Below are positions 45,693-57,565 of a DNA stretch of 64,000 bases, piece after piece (within the stretch, counting starts at the first letter, position 1; every line of letters starts with the position of its first letter). The notes under the pieces were generated by a model. The model was not told the origin of the DNA and ran no database searches. It saw only the letters and a list, made by a program, of their open reading frames with translations. The DNA comes from Lepidurus packardi (lineage: Eukaryota > Arthropoda > Branchiopoda > Notostraca > Triopsidae): the NCBI GenBank assembly GCA_023053545.1, contig JAKZAN010000095.1:1-64000 (forward strand), given 5' to 3'. The translations under genes were made by a program, and so were the position numbers.

Positions 45693-48600
45693 TCACAACC
45701 TCTCCTGGTATTTCTTGATGATATCTTTGGTGATTAGCTTGTTCCCTTTGTTGGATCTTTTGTTAGCTGTTTCATTTCGCTCAGTCACCGCCTCCACTTT
45801 GTTGAAGTTCTGCATAGATATTCGCATCGTAACTCTAGTTTTCCGCAGGTTCTGCAGATTCTGGACATCTTTAAGGAACTTATAGAATCGTTCCAAATGG
45901 CTACATATCTGATTTCCCGATCCTCCACAGGTGATCTTATGTCTACTTTAGATTTATCTCACTATTTCAGCCACATCCTGTTTCGACTCCAACATCACAC
46001 TAATGTTTTCGTGCTTCGAAACAGGTATGCTGCCTATTTCTGACTACAGTTTTCGAGTCATGTCGATGAGAACTTGCAATTCCTTCTGAACAGATTGATC
46101 TTAATATGTGTCTTCTAGCAAATCCACTCGTTCCTCAAAATTGGCTTCTTCTGGGAATCGAATCAGACTTCCGCGGATCTGATTATCTGCAGTGTTGGAC
46201 AGTCTCCTGGTAGAACGCAGGCAGGACTGTTTCAACGTATAGTCAGTACTAATCTCACGTAAGGGAAGAGCGAAGTTGGTATTGATATTTTTTTGAGATG
46301 ATCTCGGAGGTAGTTACTATACACTTTCTGGAGTAGAGACTTGTTTGATATAATTGTGACCTTAGGTGCCATACGGTTACAGTCTCTGGGTTGACCTTCC
46401 GGACTCTGACTCAATAGGAGTGCTCAATTATCTTACTGTTTCCTACTACGGCATTTCGGCAATCTAGCTATAGCATACCTTACCTGAATTCTTGCTCACC
46501 TTGATTTTCTGATTCTTTTTGGTCATCTCTTGCCCTTCATTCTGGGTTATGCTAGTACGATTGTTGACACCACTTACAGGAGAAATCGCTGCAGATGATC
46601 GTCTTTTTTGTGAATCATTTCCTATACTCGATAAGGTTTTCCCAAATAAAGAAGGAGCGTTAGATAATCTTTGCTTGCCTTTCTCGCCATTAAATGATGA
46701 CTTGACTATCGACGATCTGATCTTGTTGTTGTTGTTTGTGGTTGGCTAGAAGCTCAGCTCCTCTCGAAACTCAGGCTCGAGCTCAGAACGGATTTTCTAG
46801 ATAAAAGTATTGCCAGCGTCTGGAGACTAAGCTTTCCTCTTTTTGATGTTGTTGCTTAAGTTGCGCATGTGTTTGTTGCTGGTTAGCTGGGGGTCTGCAG
46901 GTAATAATTGAGATTCGGAACGTCTCGTGTCAGGATATTGGGTCGTGATCCTCTTGGCCTGTTTGGAAGGAGATTTCTTTTTGTTCCACGTCTATCCTGT
47001 TCTTTTCAAGTGGCTCCTCTCATCGTCTCGAATGAGGTTCTAGGACTCTAAACCAGTAACGACCTCATCTGTCTGCATTTCCTTCTAGCTCGTTTCAGCC
47101 TCTTATGTCTGAATTGAGGCTTAAATCTTCTCGGATTTTACGATACTCTCTGTTTAGACCTTTTTCAGAGCCAATGATGTATAGTCCAGAATGCTTTTCA
47201 GATTAGACTATCTTCTTGCCGACTTTTGGGTTAGTGCATTAACAGCAAAATCCATGATAGGCCTCTTGAAATCCACTCGCATGGATACGTTCTTACGGTG
47301 ACTCTTAGGCATTGCTCCTCGGGAGACTCTCTAGTTTTCTACGGATTCCTTTTCATCATCTTTGAGGGAATCGTCGCTGCCAGAGTTACTTTTTAACGAA
47401 GGAGAAAAGGTGATATGCCCCTTGTTGGATCCTAGCTTCTGACGCATTTCTGGGTAAATTTCTCCTTTGGTCTCCCATTGATCCCGGCTGGAAAGAGTGT
47501 TGTTCCGAGATTATCTGTTGGAGACAAATTGACCCGAAGACACCTGGGGGTCGGACTCTAAAGAACCACTCTGCATAAATGAAAATTATCGATAGGTCTG
47601 TAACTCCCCCTCTTCCTCGAAACTGTCCTCGGCTACACCATCTAAACCTATCTCCATTCGCAACTAGACCTTTTTAACTAAATCTGTTCTTTCTGAATTC
47701 CTTCTTGCTGTTAGCGAGTCTTGGGATCTTTTATGCCGAGAATCTGGGTTCGGATTGGTAACTTGTTCAAAGGTTGGTTCTACATTTTAAGTTCCCAGTT
47801 GGCTGCCTCGCTCCTGACTGGAATTAAACCTCGATCGTTTCTTTGTATTCGATGGGGCTGGCTCTGGGGGTTACTTTTTGAGAAGTGACGATTGCAAACC
47901 CTTCGATTCGATATCGGGAATAGGGTCGAAAATACCAGTCCTACTCAATAATTCGCGTAGATCGAATAAGATTGATATCTTGATCTCAGCGGAATATTCT
48001 TTATAACTGTTATTAACCAGTTACTCAAGATCAACTGCCTGGATCGCTTTCAGTTTCTCCTGATAGTGGCAGTTCTGTATCCAAAGGCTCTCTAAATCCT
48101 TCTGGACTGTCGCAATATATTTTTTCTGACCTTTCAGCTCATTCTTTAGGCTCGCCTCTGATTCTTTGATCTTCGCATATTCTTCCCTCTGGTCGTCCAT
48201 TATCTTCTTACACTGCAGCAGTTCCTTCTACAGACTCTCATTCCTCTGTTGTTATTCTTGAATGACGATGGTCTTCTCTCTGATATACTCTGTGAGGATT
48301 GCGTTATCCTATGAAGAATCGAGGGTCTGGGAAGCTGTATGGGTAGTTTCGGCTTTTCTAGTCACAGAAACCTTGCATTCCTAAATTTTATTAACTATTG
48401 GCACCGGAGTTTTAGGTATTCTAGAAGGCACACTAGATTTTTCCCGGTTCTTGCTCATGATTGAACGAACCTTTTCTTATGCTTCTTGCCTGGCTTTCAG
48501 ATTCTACTGGTTATACTTGTCCACGATTTATTGGAAGCAAGACTATCCCTAAATAGGCATCTCGAATATCTTCATCTGCAAGAAGGATACCGCCTCACGC

Positions 48601-49343
48601 TCGCACTCATAGAAGTATTTCAGCACTGCCATCAGTTCGTACTAGATACTACAGGGATCAGTCTGCCGCTTCTGCCTAAAGGAATTAATATGAGCGTCTA
48701 TCTCGTTCGTGAACGAGGAGTAGCCGTCTTGATGGGCACCATCCCCCGAACCCAATCTCGTCGATATGCAATAAGCCTCTTCGATTACAGTCTCTTCGAT
48801 TCCTCTGTCGGACTAATCATCGAGACTAACCCCACCCATCGGCTTTTTGCTCTTGGCCTTATCTTTCTTATCGACTTTATTATTCTTCTCCAGTTCTGCC
48901 TGTTTTTATTCTTCTTACTTCTTCTTGCGTTCCTCTTCCAACTAAGCCTTCTCCACAGCTAATCTTTAGTTGAGTACCGAGACTTTCTCCATCTATTCGA
49001 ACAGGTTGTGGAATGTGATGCTCGTGCACTCGAATAACTTCTTGGTCAAATAACAGAACTCCTTGCCTTCGGGGGAAGATTCGAAGAGTGACTAGATTTC
49101 GTAGTACACATTCATGCATTTGGCTACATTCTGAGGGTAGTCTTAGATGAGGAATGAGGGAGTTTTGGTTGGAATGGGAATTGTGGAGAGGGTGCGGGAG
49201 TATGCGTGGAATATGTGTGTTACCTACTTGAAGGCGGGAGTGGCTTTGGTGCCGAACTTGAGACTTTCCTCGATGTGGATGAGCTGGATCTCAAGTTTGT
49301 TGAGAGCTTCTCTCCTGCGTATTTCTGCAATATAATTCATCAT
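45693..49343 (-). CDS. Large coiled-coil protein, unknown (hidden under the standard code)
   Basis: 1185 residues in two exons (intron 49131-49223, 93 nt). The frame holds several dozen TAA/TAG codons, so the standard code leaves nearly 4 kb almost empty. It reads as sensible protein throughout: MMNYIAEIRRREALNKLEIQ, a charged helix (EEERKKKEEEEKQAELEKNNK), a central coiled coil (ILTEYIREKTIVIQ; KNELKGQKKYIATVQKDLESL), a Ser/Arg/Lys-rich disordered region, and a C-terminal helical part (ERFYKFLKDVQNLQNLRK). TGA is at 45693-45695. A centrosomal or basal-body scaffold is plausible but unproven. Confidence 0.8.
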
Positions 49344-49565
49344 GGCCCCTCAGATCAGATATGGGTAGAGACAGGCGGATGTGTAGAATAAATTTCCAGA
49401 TGATTCTTTCTCTTTTTATCTATTCATTAGAATTCTATTCTGTGAGACTGGCAGAAGACTCTGAGTCATGGAACAAAATGGGTCTATTTATACAGACACT
49501 GGGTTGCTGTAGTCCGGAAAGTTACCAAAAAATAGATTGACGGTTGCTTATTATTAGCATCAAAC

Positions 49566-50372
49566 TCATCTCAAAGAAACGTTCACTGTTCTGCGCGTGC
49601 CCTCGTCCTTCTCGACCGTCTTTACTCCTTAGCAATTTCCTCTATACTTCCTCCCGGATTACACCCCGATCTCTGACAACTCCAGCTATTATTGTCCCTG
49701 TTCCTCCATCTCTTTACCCTGCTGACCCTCCTCTCCGAAGAGTTGCCGATATGATATGCTATTTCTGTCGCTGTGTCCCCCTTACTCGTTGGTACCTGTC
49801 CACTATTCTGTGCTCAGTGTCTCATACATCTTCCCGATGATATCCAGTTCTCTGGCCAACTTGTTGTTCTACATCCGCAACTCAGCACAACATGAGTTCA
49901 CCGCTAAGTTCTATTTGTTATACTCCTTATGATCATCATTTAGATCGTCGACTCTCTTGGGTTGGGTCAGCTCTTTGACATGTTTCAGGAGAGCTCCTTC
50001 ACGTTTGCGTAGACGGTCAAGTTATGTGAGATAGTAGACCTCGAGTGCTTGTTGCTTCTTGAGTTGGGCTTTGTACTTGTCGCACTTCTGCTTGTAGTTC
50101 GTAATTTCAAGGCTCAGACGCAGGACTGTATCTTTCAGGCTTTTGTCACCAGATGTAGCCATACTCTGATTATTTTCCTTTTGATGACTGTTAGCAAAGA
50201 TGTCTTCCCGTGATATGTCCCTGCTCGTGTTGCTGGGGAGTTTTCTATGGGAAGCAGGGCCGAATACTTCTGCGAGGGAGATATCGGCGAGAGAGGTGCC
50301 TACACTGTTGAGCATCGATCCATTTGAGGTCTTCAGAAAGATCTTTTTGGTCTTTTCCGGGGCCGGGTTCAT
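49566..50372 (-). CDS. Coiled-coil protein, unknown
   Basis: 268 residues, one exon, ATG 50372 to TGA 49566-49568. Ser-rich N-terminus (KTKKIFLKTSNGSMLNS), then a coiled coil (VLRLSLEITNYKQKCDKYKA; LDRLRKREGALLKHVKEL; NKLARELDIIGKMYE) and an acidic low-complexity end whose reading through many TAA/TAG is less certain. It lies about 220 nt upstream of the larger coiled-coil gene on the same strand. Confidence 0.6.
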
Positions 50373-50850
50373 TGATAGATTTTGGATATTGGCTGATTAG
50401 GATGATTAAGTGTGTCTTTGCGCAGTGGGTGGAATCGTCTTGGGAGGCCGGTAGATTGAGTATTTTGGGGAGGTGCAGTGCTAGATGATAAAAATAAATG
50501 GTCGTTAGAATAAGTTAGATGGGGTTGGGATATCGGGTGCGTTATAAGTTTTGTGCAGTATTTAGGAGAGATAGTTCATAGAATAACAAACCGTGAGCTA
50601 GAGTTGGCTGGTGCCCTCGACTCCTCATCTATGTTGAGTTCGTCTCTCGATCTATTTAATGCCTTGTCTAGATACTAAAACCAATAGAGTGTGTATAAAT
50701 TATCTTCTTCTCTCCGGCCTTCTATATATCGCTTCGCACCCCCTCTTTACCCTCCATCCAAGTTCCTATTTTAATCTGTTTATTGCAAGACTCCCGCAAA
50801 ATAACACTATCTCTCCATAAATTACACACTCACACCTTTTCCTTCCAATC
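50373..50850. other. Divergent intergenic region
   Basis: About 480 nt between two divergent genes. No gene recognised; presumed promoter region for both. Confidence 0.4.
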
Positions 50851-51844
50851 ATGCTCAAGTTTCAATAAAGACCTGGACTCCAGGATGATCTGTTGAACCG
50901 TGGCATCGCTGGCAGAAGACCCCAGAAACACTATCAGCCTGGAGTCACCTACGGTGTCAGTACCGAGTCTCCCACCGAGTTCCAAGGCTCCTTCTCCATC
51001 CTCTACAAATACAACAATAACCACTCCCTCCATGTCCCTAGCAGCAACTCCTTCAACTTGAACGCAGTCCAAGTCAAACCTCCCAGCCGCTGCCAAATAA
51101 ACAGACTTCCGATAGTCAGACCTAACCCGATTCAGATGGAGGTAACCATCATTAGCATCACATTGCTCCAGTTTTTGTTGCCTATAGACACATAATTTCG
51201 GAGGTCCCTATCATAGTAACCCTGCTGATTACAAATCGACCATCAGCTACTACGAGAGAGCACTGGTCGATCCTGTGGTGCAGCAACTCCAGTTCAAAAG
51301 GCAAAGTGGGGCATTCAGTGAGTTTATTGACAAAAACCAGCGCATGACAGCTCTGTGTCCCCTGGTGGGGGATGAACGATCGGACGAACGCATGATAAAG
51401 ACAAAGAAAAGAGTGCTGGATGACTCAAGGAAAAGGCGAGAATCCTTCAAGTAGGTGACTTTGAAGCGATACAGTCTGCCCAACCTGAATCAAAACATGT
51501 CATAATAGGAACGGAGATAACTTAACAAAAGTGTCAACATTGAGGATGGGCTCTTAAGCAATAACTTAAGCTCAGTTTCCAATACTTCTGCCATGAAAGG
51601 GTAGATGAGTGAATTGGGTGCCAGATCTCTCCGACGCAGACCCATCGGTAGTACATGGCAGCGCAGCAAGATACGCGATGAGAGGAACAAGTTTCACGGG
51701 GAGGTCGAGAGGTTGCTGGATTCACGCAAACACCCCCAGATCCTCAAGTCCCAAGACTACCCGACTCTCAGTCGAAACATCGGGGAGGATGCCTTCCTGA
51801 AGCAGCTCCAGAAAACCACAGAGTCACGACCAGTCTTCTTATGA
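50851..51844 (+). CDS. Unknown basic protein
   Basis: 315 residues, two exons (intron 51142-51187, 46 nt, phase 0). N-terminal Gly/Ser/Pro-rich part (RRPQKHYQPGVTYGVS), a region THNFGGPYHSNPADYKSTIS, and a basic helical C-terminal half (DERMIKTKKRVLDDSRKRRE; STWQRSKIRDERNKF). The intron is supported because both halves use the same amino-acid style and the phases match. No family recognised. It converges with the CDCA7-like gene (40 nt apart). Confidence 0.65.
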
Positions 51845-51884
51845 ATCTGACTAAACAATCCGAGAATTGCAAGCTCACTGGTGA

Positions 51885-52652
51885 TCAATTTTTATGCTCA
51901 TGAATTTTCCTTTCTTCTGACTTCTTTCTGTTCTTCTTGAGTTTAGTCCATTCGCACCCAGATTGAGGGCCTCGAGGTTCAGACCTTTTCTCAAAGATCG
52001 TCCATAGAAGGCTTTTGCGCATATGGTCCTCCAGGTTAGCACCCAATGAAAGATAGTAGCTCTGCAAACGGATTAGTTTGTCAATGCTTCGGCAAACGAT
52101 GCAGTTGCATATCCCTCTGCAGAAATCACACGTTTCCATACTTGACCCTACTTAGCATTCTTCGCAAAAGTATCTCCCGCATGTCTGGTGGTGTCCGACC
52201 TACCTGTATTCGAGCAGCGGCATCCGGTACATCTTATTCGCAGTCTGGTATTCTGGCAAGGCTGACAGTTCGCTCTGTATATAAGGGTTGGATCTGCTTG
52301 ATAAAGTAATCTTTTGGCACGGACCTGTGTATTAACATTGAATCATAGTTGTTGAATCCTTCAGCTGCCTACAAAAGTGGCACATCTCGAACCCCTGAGA
52401 TGCAAGTCCTTATTTCTTTTTTATCAGTTTACTCATCAGAGGCTTCAGAGATTTTGGGTCGAGTGAATACCCCTGAACTGGGAGTGCCCTTTCGAATCGA
52501 AGCAGACAAGAGCCCGATGAGTCAATTCCAATGTGGTAATCCTTGACGCACTCGGCGATGAGAGCAGACTCTGTTTCCTGCAGAGCCGTCCGGACTGGCT
52601 ATTTCTGCATGCTTCTGAAGTCAGAGTCGTCGTCTATATCCAGCATGACCAT
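51885..52652 (-). CDS. CDCA7-type zinc finger protein (zf-4CXXC_R1)
   Basis: 255 residues, one exon, ATG 52652 to TGA 51885-51887. The core (about 84-190) has CHFCRQ, a Cys pair further on, QTCGRYFCEEC and the hallmark CDFCRGICNCIVCR, matching the C-P-x-C-RG-x-CNC-x-x-C of the CDCA7/JPO family zinc finger. Family members bind DNA or nucleosomes; in animals CDCA7 recruits the remodeller HELLS to maintain DNA methylation. Acidic N-terminus (MLDIDDDSDF), basic C-terminus (TKLKKNRKKSEERK). Several Cys-adjacent TAA/TAG read as Glu. Which subclass it belongs to cannot be told by eye. Confidence 0.85.
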
Positions 52653-53110
52653 TACAGCTCTTTAGAACAACGAACTCTCTCTGGGGGGCAAATGCCTTTG
52701 TTCCTGTTCGAGGAACCAAGCAAGTTAGGCAAAGGACAGTTAACCCCCAAAATATTGGGAATCGATTTATTTCCAGAATGCACGCATCTATTGCTCATTG
52801 ACTATAGACGATTTTGTGGAGGGTTGTGCTTGAGGCATGGGTTTGGGAAGCCTCGAGGGCACAGGAGGACTGTATTAATTGGTAGGACCGAGTTACGGTT
52901 CAAGGTGCATAGGATAAAGGGTATGTTCTATAGACGGTCTTTATATTACAATTTTAAAAAATGCCTCGCAAACAGATATGTTAGATATGGACTTTACGTT
53001 GGAATAAAATAGTTAGACTTTAAAAGATAAGTTAGTTCCTTGATAGATTTCTGGTCAAACACTATATTTTTATTGTCTATTCTGTTGAGCCTCGAAGATT
53101 CCATTAACAG
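52653..53110. other. Intergenic
   Basis: About 460 nt between divergent genes. A plus-strand frame stays free of TGA across it, but composition is AT-biased toward the right and I do not call a gene. Confidence 0.35.
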
Positions 53111-53755
53111 ATGCTCCCATACACCCTCAGAACCGCTTTTTTGTTCTCTTCGTCCTCTATTCCCAAAATCCGTAAGCTAGCCCACCCTGTCTAGTGGATC
53201 ACCATCAGAGTAAATCGACCCCAGTTCATGCCATCTGTCATCCACCATGACTATTAAATATGGACACGAGATCATCAAGCCTTCCCATTCTATCGTGGAA
53301 AACAAGTCTGGACCTCTCCGACAGACCCCACTCTTTTCACATGTGTCCTGTACTGGCAGAGTTACGCACACTGGAGAACCATCATGTCATGCGCCGATGA
53401 AAGACTCTATCAGGAGTTCAACTCTCGAACTGCTTATATGGCGTATGGTTTCGAGGAGATCACTTCGTCAACACAAATTGTTAAAGTTTTGGAAAGTACA
53501 AAGGACAAAACTGTCGGGTCCAAAATGCTGATGACAGCGACCAATATGCCTCTTGACGAGCTAACTAAGACTGTAGAATAGAAACTTTCAGATCGGGACT
53601 TCGAAGTCTGGAATGAATAGGCTAAGGGCACGAGCTACCTATTGCTATACAACGCCGACAAAAGCGAGCAGGCACAACTGGATAGACTCGTGCGTTCCTC
53701 GACAGACCGGGAGTATAAAAGACCGAGACTGTACGAGTTGGCACGGGTTGATTGA
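53111..53755 (+). CDS. Unknown protein
   Basis: 214 residues, single exon, ATG 53111 to TGA 53753-53755. It reads as a folded protein (HPVEWITIRVNRPQFMP; TLFTCVLYWQSYAHWRTIMS; TAYMAYGFEEITSSTQIV; EVWNEEAKGTSYLLLYNADK) with Trp-rich stretches and four TAA/TAG as Glu. I recognise no family. Confidence 0.6.
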
Positions 53756-54114
53756 TGGAAAAGTTTATTTATTGTAATCTATATGATATGATGTTTATAC
53801 AGTTTGGGATAGTTGATTAGGGGATATCTTTGGAGAGTTGATGGGTGTTGAATGCAGGGGAATGTGAAAGGTGGTCTTCTGGATTGTGGTTACTTAAATT
53901 CGGCTGTGTAGAGACAATCAGTAGATTTGAAGTCGAACGAGTACTAGCTACTGTCAGGACTAGGCGCGGTTAGTCAGGAAATAATCCATCCTGCGTTTAT
54001 ATCATAGTATAAAACACAAAGTGGCCTCAATTTGCCCCCAAAAACTAATGGTTTGCCGAAGCGTATAATCATAAAAAATCAATATAATCTTAAAATAATA
54101 TTTATCCATAAAAC
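53756..54114. other. Intergenic, AT-rich
   Basis: About 360 nt of 3' flank and promoter for the following gene; nothing recognised. Confidence 0.4.
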
Positions 54115-55257
54115 ATGCTCCCCCCACCTAGGGTCTTAACTAACAATCGTGTCAACCTCATCAAGACTCACTGGCTCTTCTCCAACAACCACCACCTTAG
54201 AAAACTCCTCGACCAACACAAACTTGGCTATACTACTCGTGCTATCTATTAAGATCTTCACGCAACCATTCTTTTTGCTTTCCTCGAGAACGCCTACCTC
54301 ACTTCATCTCAGGCTCCCCTGACTGATATATCTCTCAACGAAGCTGATCAAAACGACTGCAGCAAATCCTATGATCTTCTTAAAACCACTATAGCCGATA
54401 TGTGCAGAGCTGTGAGTTCAGTCACCGAATACCACCATGGCTTGCGTAAGATTTTTTACAAGAGAAAGAACGACCTTGAGGCGAGCTTGAAGAAACTGGG
54501 TCAACGCTTCAACGATCCGTCTGAGATCGTAAGCAAAACATACCCTACAAAGGAACTAGTTCTCATGATTTAGACTGGTGCTGGGGTAAATCTGCAGAGA
54601 TTTGGGAATCCGAATAATAGGCCATCGAAGCCCCTGGACATCGTGCATATTTACTGTTGTGCTGAAGGAAAATGTTATATTCTTTATCCCGACAGGCTGG
54701 ACCTTTACGAAGAAGCGATCATACGTAACAATTAGGCATACAGGTATACTGGGAATGGCTTCGCACAACAACCAAATACCGAAAAAAAGCAAACCATCAT
54801 CATCTAACACTCTGAAGACCCCATTCCTCAAGCCTTTGGAGAGGGCGACAATGAGGTTGTGATAATAGAATCCACTGAAACAATTAGAGCACCAAAACCG
54901 ACACCCCCCATTATAGCGCCCAGATGCACTAAGACTACAAGGAATGAAGTAGAAGATCAGGCGACGAAGGGTAGCAATGTCTATAACTTCTTGAACCACT
55001 TGCTGAACCCGTTAAATCCATTGAGCAAAGACAGCAAGAAAAATGATAAATTAAAGTAAAAAATCGCAACGAAGGAGGAGCAGAGGTAACATGAACTCTG
55101 TGTCGCTTGCAGATCGTAGGGGGAAGTAAAAGCTATGATCCTTCGGTTTAAGTGCACGCATCTGTACTGTAGTAGGTGCGTGGGGGGCTACGTGACGAAC
55201 GAGCGTGAGTTAAACATCAGGCTGAACTGCGTCAAATGTGATGCCGTCCCCAAATGA
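54115..55257 (+). CDS. RING-type zinc finger protein
   Basis: 380 residues, one exon, ATG 54115 to TGA 55255-55257. The last roughly 55 residues form a RING: CVAC, then after 13 residues CTHLYCSRC, then CVKC (C-x2-C-x13-C-x-H-x2-C-x2-C-x14-C-x2-C), the C3HC4 layout of E3 ubiquitin ligases. The N-terminal 220 residues look globular (helical, with KPLDIVHIYCCAEGKCYIL) and could be a divergent enzyme or binding domain; a Pro/Thr-rich linker separates the two. Likely ubiquitin ligase; substrate unknown. Confidence 0.75.
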
Positions 55258-55397
55258 TGACATGCTGAGACATGTATCCATATTTTATTCGTTATCACTA
55301 AACTAGTAAAGCCGATTAAAGAATATAATGTTTCAGGACAGTTTCGGCTGGATTTACAGGTACGCGAAACAATAAATTTAACAGAAATAAAGATCGA

Positions 55398-56450
55398 TCA
55401 CCACTTCATAGTTTCCTCCATCATTCTCTCGCACTCGCAGCCGTCGTCCCACTCTTCGTAGTAGCATTCTTCCACCATCTCGCACTCCATACACATTCCT
55501 TTTTCGTTCATCTCGTACCCTTCGTGGCAAGACATGCACTTACCTTCCTCATCGCAGGCCCCACAGTGGGCAGGGCAGGCTTTTTTCTCCACACACTTGC
55601 CCATTTTGTTCATCATATACCCTTTCTTGCAGGCTTCACAGTTTTCGCCAATGTCAGCATTGACGTCCGCACAAGTGGTACAGTTGCTGGGTCCACAAGC
55701 ACAAGATCCACATTTCTCATCACACTTCTTGCAGACTTCTTTGTCTTTATAGGCAGTCTTCATGCACTTGTTGCATCCAGTCTCTGGATCGGCCAGGGAG
55801 TCGAGGCACTGCAGACAGTCAGAAGCGTTGAAAGGGCTGCAAAGTTTGCATGGAGCAGCACACTCGATCTTATCACACATGCCTGCTTTGTTCTTGATAT
55901 ATCCTGTCATACACCACATGCAGTTATCGTTGACACTCGCGAAGGGGTCTCTGCAGCATTTACAGACGCTTGGCTGGTCATCATGGCAACTTTCACAGGT
56001 TTCAGGACATTGCAACTTGCACTTCCCGTCCTTGCCCATTTCATAGCCCTTCTTGCAAGTGGTACATTTGTCCTTGAGTTAGGCGTTAGTGTCAACGCAG
56101 CTAGTGCAGTCAGTCGCGCTGGTAGAGCATGCACCACACTTATAGTCACATTTTTTACAGGTTGAGTCTTGATAATAGTAGCCGGTGTTACAAGCTTCAC
56201 AGTTCTCCGTTAAGATCGCATTAGAATCAGCGCAGGTTGTGCACTTGGCGGTCAACTCATCGCAGTACTTGCACTGAGGCGGACAAAGCTCACACTTGGA
56301 ATCTTTGAGGGTGTAGGTTTCGAGGCAGCCGATGACTTGGGGTTGAGCACATCGGGAATGAGGAGGACATTGGTACTCACAGGCATTGGAGCACACAGCG
56401 AGGATGAGGAATAGGAAGAATAGGTGTTTAAAGACTAAGGATCGGGGCAT
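55398..56450 (-). CDS. Secreted Cys-rich furin-like-repeat protein
   Basis: 350 residues, ATG 56450 to TGA 55398-55400, no intron. A signal peptide (LVFKHLFFLFLILAVCSNA) is followed by many CxxC-containing furin-like repeats of the form CxxC..Cx2C..GY (CKYCDELTAKCTTCADSNA; ENCEACNTGYYY; CGACSTSATDCTSC; GCNKCMKTAYKDKEVCKKC). The end is acidic with no hydrophobic anchor, so it is probably soluble or granule-stored. Similar repeats occur in ciliate surface and variable proteins and in growth-factor receptors. Function unknown. Confidence 0.8.
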
Positions 56451-56986
56451 GAGTAGGGGTATATCCGTTTTGATAGAATGGGTTGAGGATTAATGAGTGA
56501 TAGTGTTTAAGTTGGATCTATAGTTTTTAAAGGAAGGCGGGGATAGGCTACATGATAGCCAAAGTAGACTTCGATTCCTGTTCTTTTAACTACAAAATTG
56601 ATTGCGAACTATTTATAAAAAAAGAACGAATGGACTGTCAGTTTTATCCATTTATTCTATTAGTGGGTGGGGGTTTCGAAGGATCGCGTTATTTTTTAGT
56701 GGTAGACTCCTCATATTTTAACTCACTAAATAACACAATCGGAATATCTATACTGTGCCCTACAAATAGACCAAAACTACTCAAATTACACTAATAGTTG
56801 CTGTCTGTCTTGCACACGCAATAGAAATATACGAACTCTTTGAGCCTCATTCGTACGATTCGTACTCCCATAATAGTTCTATCCTCAAACTGCATCCAAT
56901 CTCATTCAAGAATATGTTCTCAAAAGGCTAAATAACTTTCATGCAAAACCTTTACGGAAGATGTCTCCTACCTGTTCTAGTTCCCC
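56451..56986. other. Intergenic
   Basis: About 540 nt upstream of the Cys-rich gene and 3' of the next minus-strand gene. No gene recognised. Confidence 0.4.
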
Positions 56987-57565
56987 TCAAACTACGCTTA
57001 AGTTCCTTGGGCTCTTCGCCTTAGCCGGAGTGATCTTGGTGGCTTCGTCCTTCACATTCTTCATTAAGTCCTTCAACATGTTCTGCACATCCTTTTGTTC
57101 GACTGCTTTGTTTGCAATATCAGTTACTGCATTCGTGGCTGCTTTCGTGGCTGCCTTCGTTGCAGCTTTTGTCGCTTCGGCTTCAGCAATCGTTGTAATC
57201 AGCTTGGCGCCACTCTGGACTAAGATAGTTGCTGGGTCTTCGGGAGTGCTCGACTGTTTCTATTCCTAGGAGGTAGCCACAGCTTCATAGGCTCCAGCCG
57301 ATTTGGCTTTTGCAATCAAATTTTAAACAACGAAGAGAGGATTAAGAGTGCCTTCTTTGGCAACCTTCTTTGCAGTCTCATCGAGAGTATCAAGGATGAT
57401 TTTGTCGTTGGTGATAGGTGCTTTGGGCTGAGTATTGACTTTAGCTTTGGGCTGAGGCTTCGTTGGGTTGAGGGCGCTGATGATTTTGTCAAGAGCAAAA
57501 GCCTGAGACTCAGCAGAGAAAAAGAGAGCTGTAAGTAAAGCTAGAGTAAGGATCTTTGTTTTCAT
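56987..57565 (-). CDS. Small secreted Ala/Lys-rich protein
   Basis: 192 residues, ATG 57565 to TGA 56987-56989. Signal peptide (ILTLALLTALFFSAESQA), then LDKIISALNPTKPQPKAK, a helical part with a four-residue repeat (ATKAATKAATKAAT) and a C-terminus NMLKDLMKNVKDEATK. The layout (signal, Leu-Asp-x-Ile start, Pro-rich segment, Ala/Lys helix, MLKDLM-type end) parallels the 31559-32542 protein. The ATG was chosen because upstream in-frame residues are AT-rich and lie before the signal peptide. Confidence 0.7.

Noticed and set aside
48486..48962. 158-codon plus-strand frame ending in a hydrophobic stretch
   Set aside because: It is antisense to the 45693-49343 gene. The Leu/Phe-rich end is the complement of Lys/Glu-rich coiled coil.
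52533..53110. Long plus-strand frame without TGA across the CDCA7/53.1 kb spacer
   Set aside because: Its left part overlaps the CDCA7-like gene on the other strand and its right part is AT-rich; no domain-like sequence.
55524..56165. 213-codon plus-strand frame
   Set aside because: Antisense to the furin-like Cys-rich gene; a shadow produced by its regular codons.
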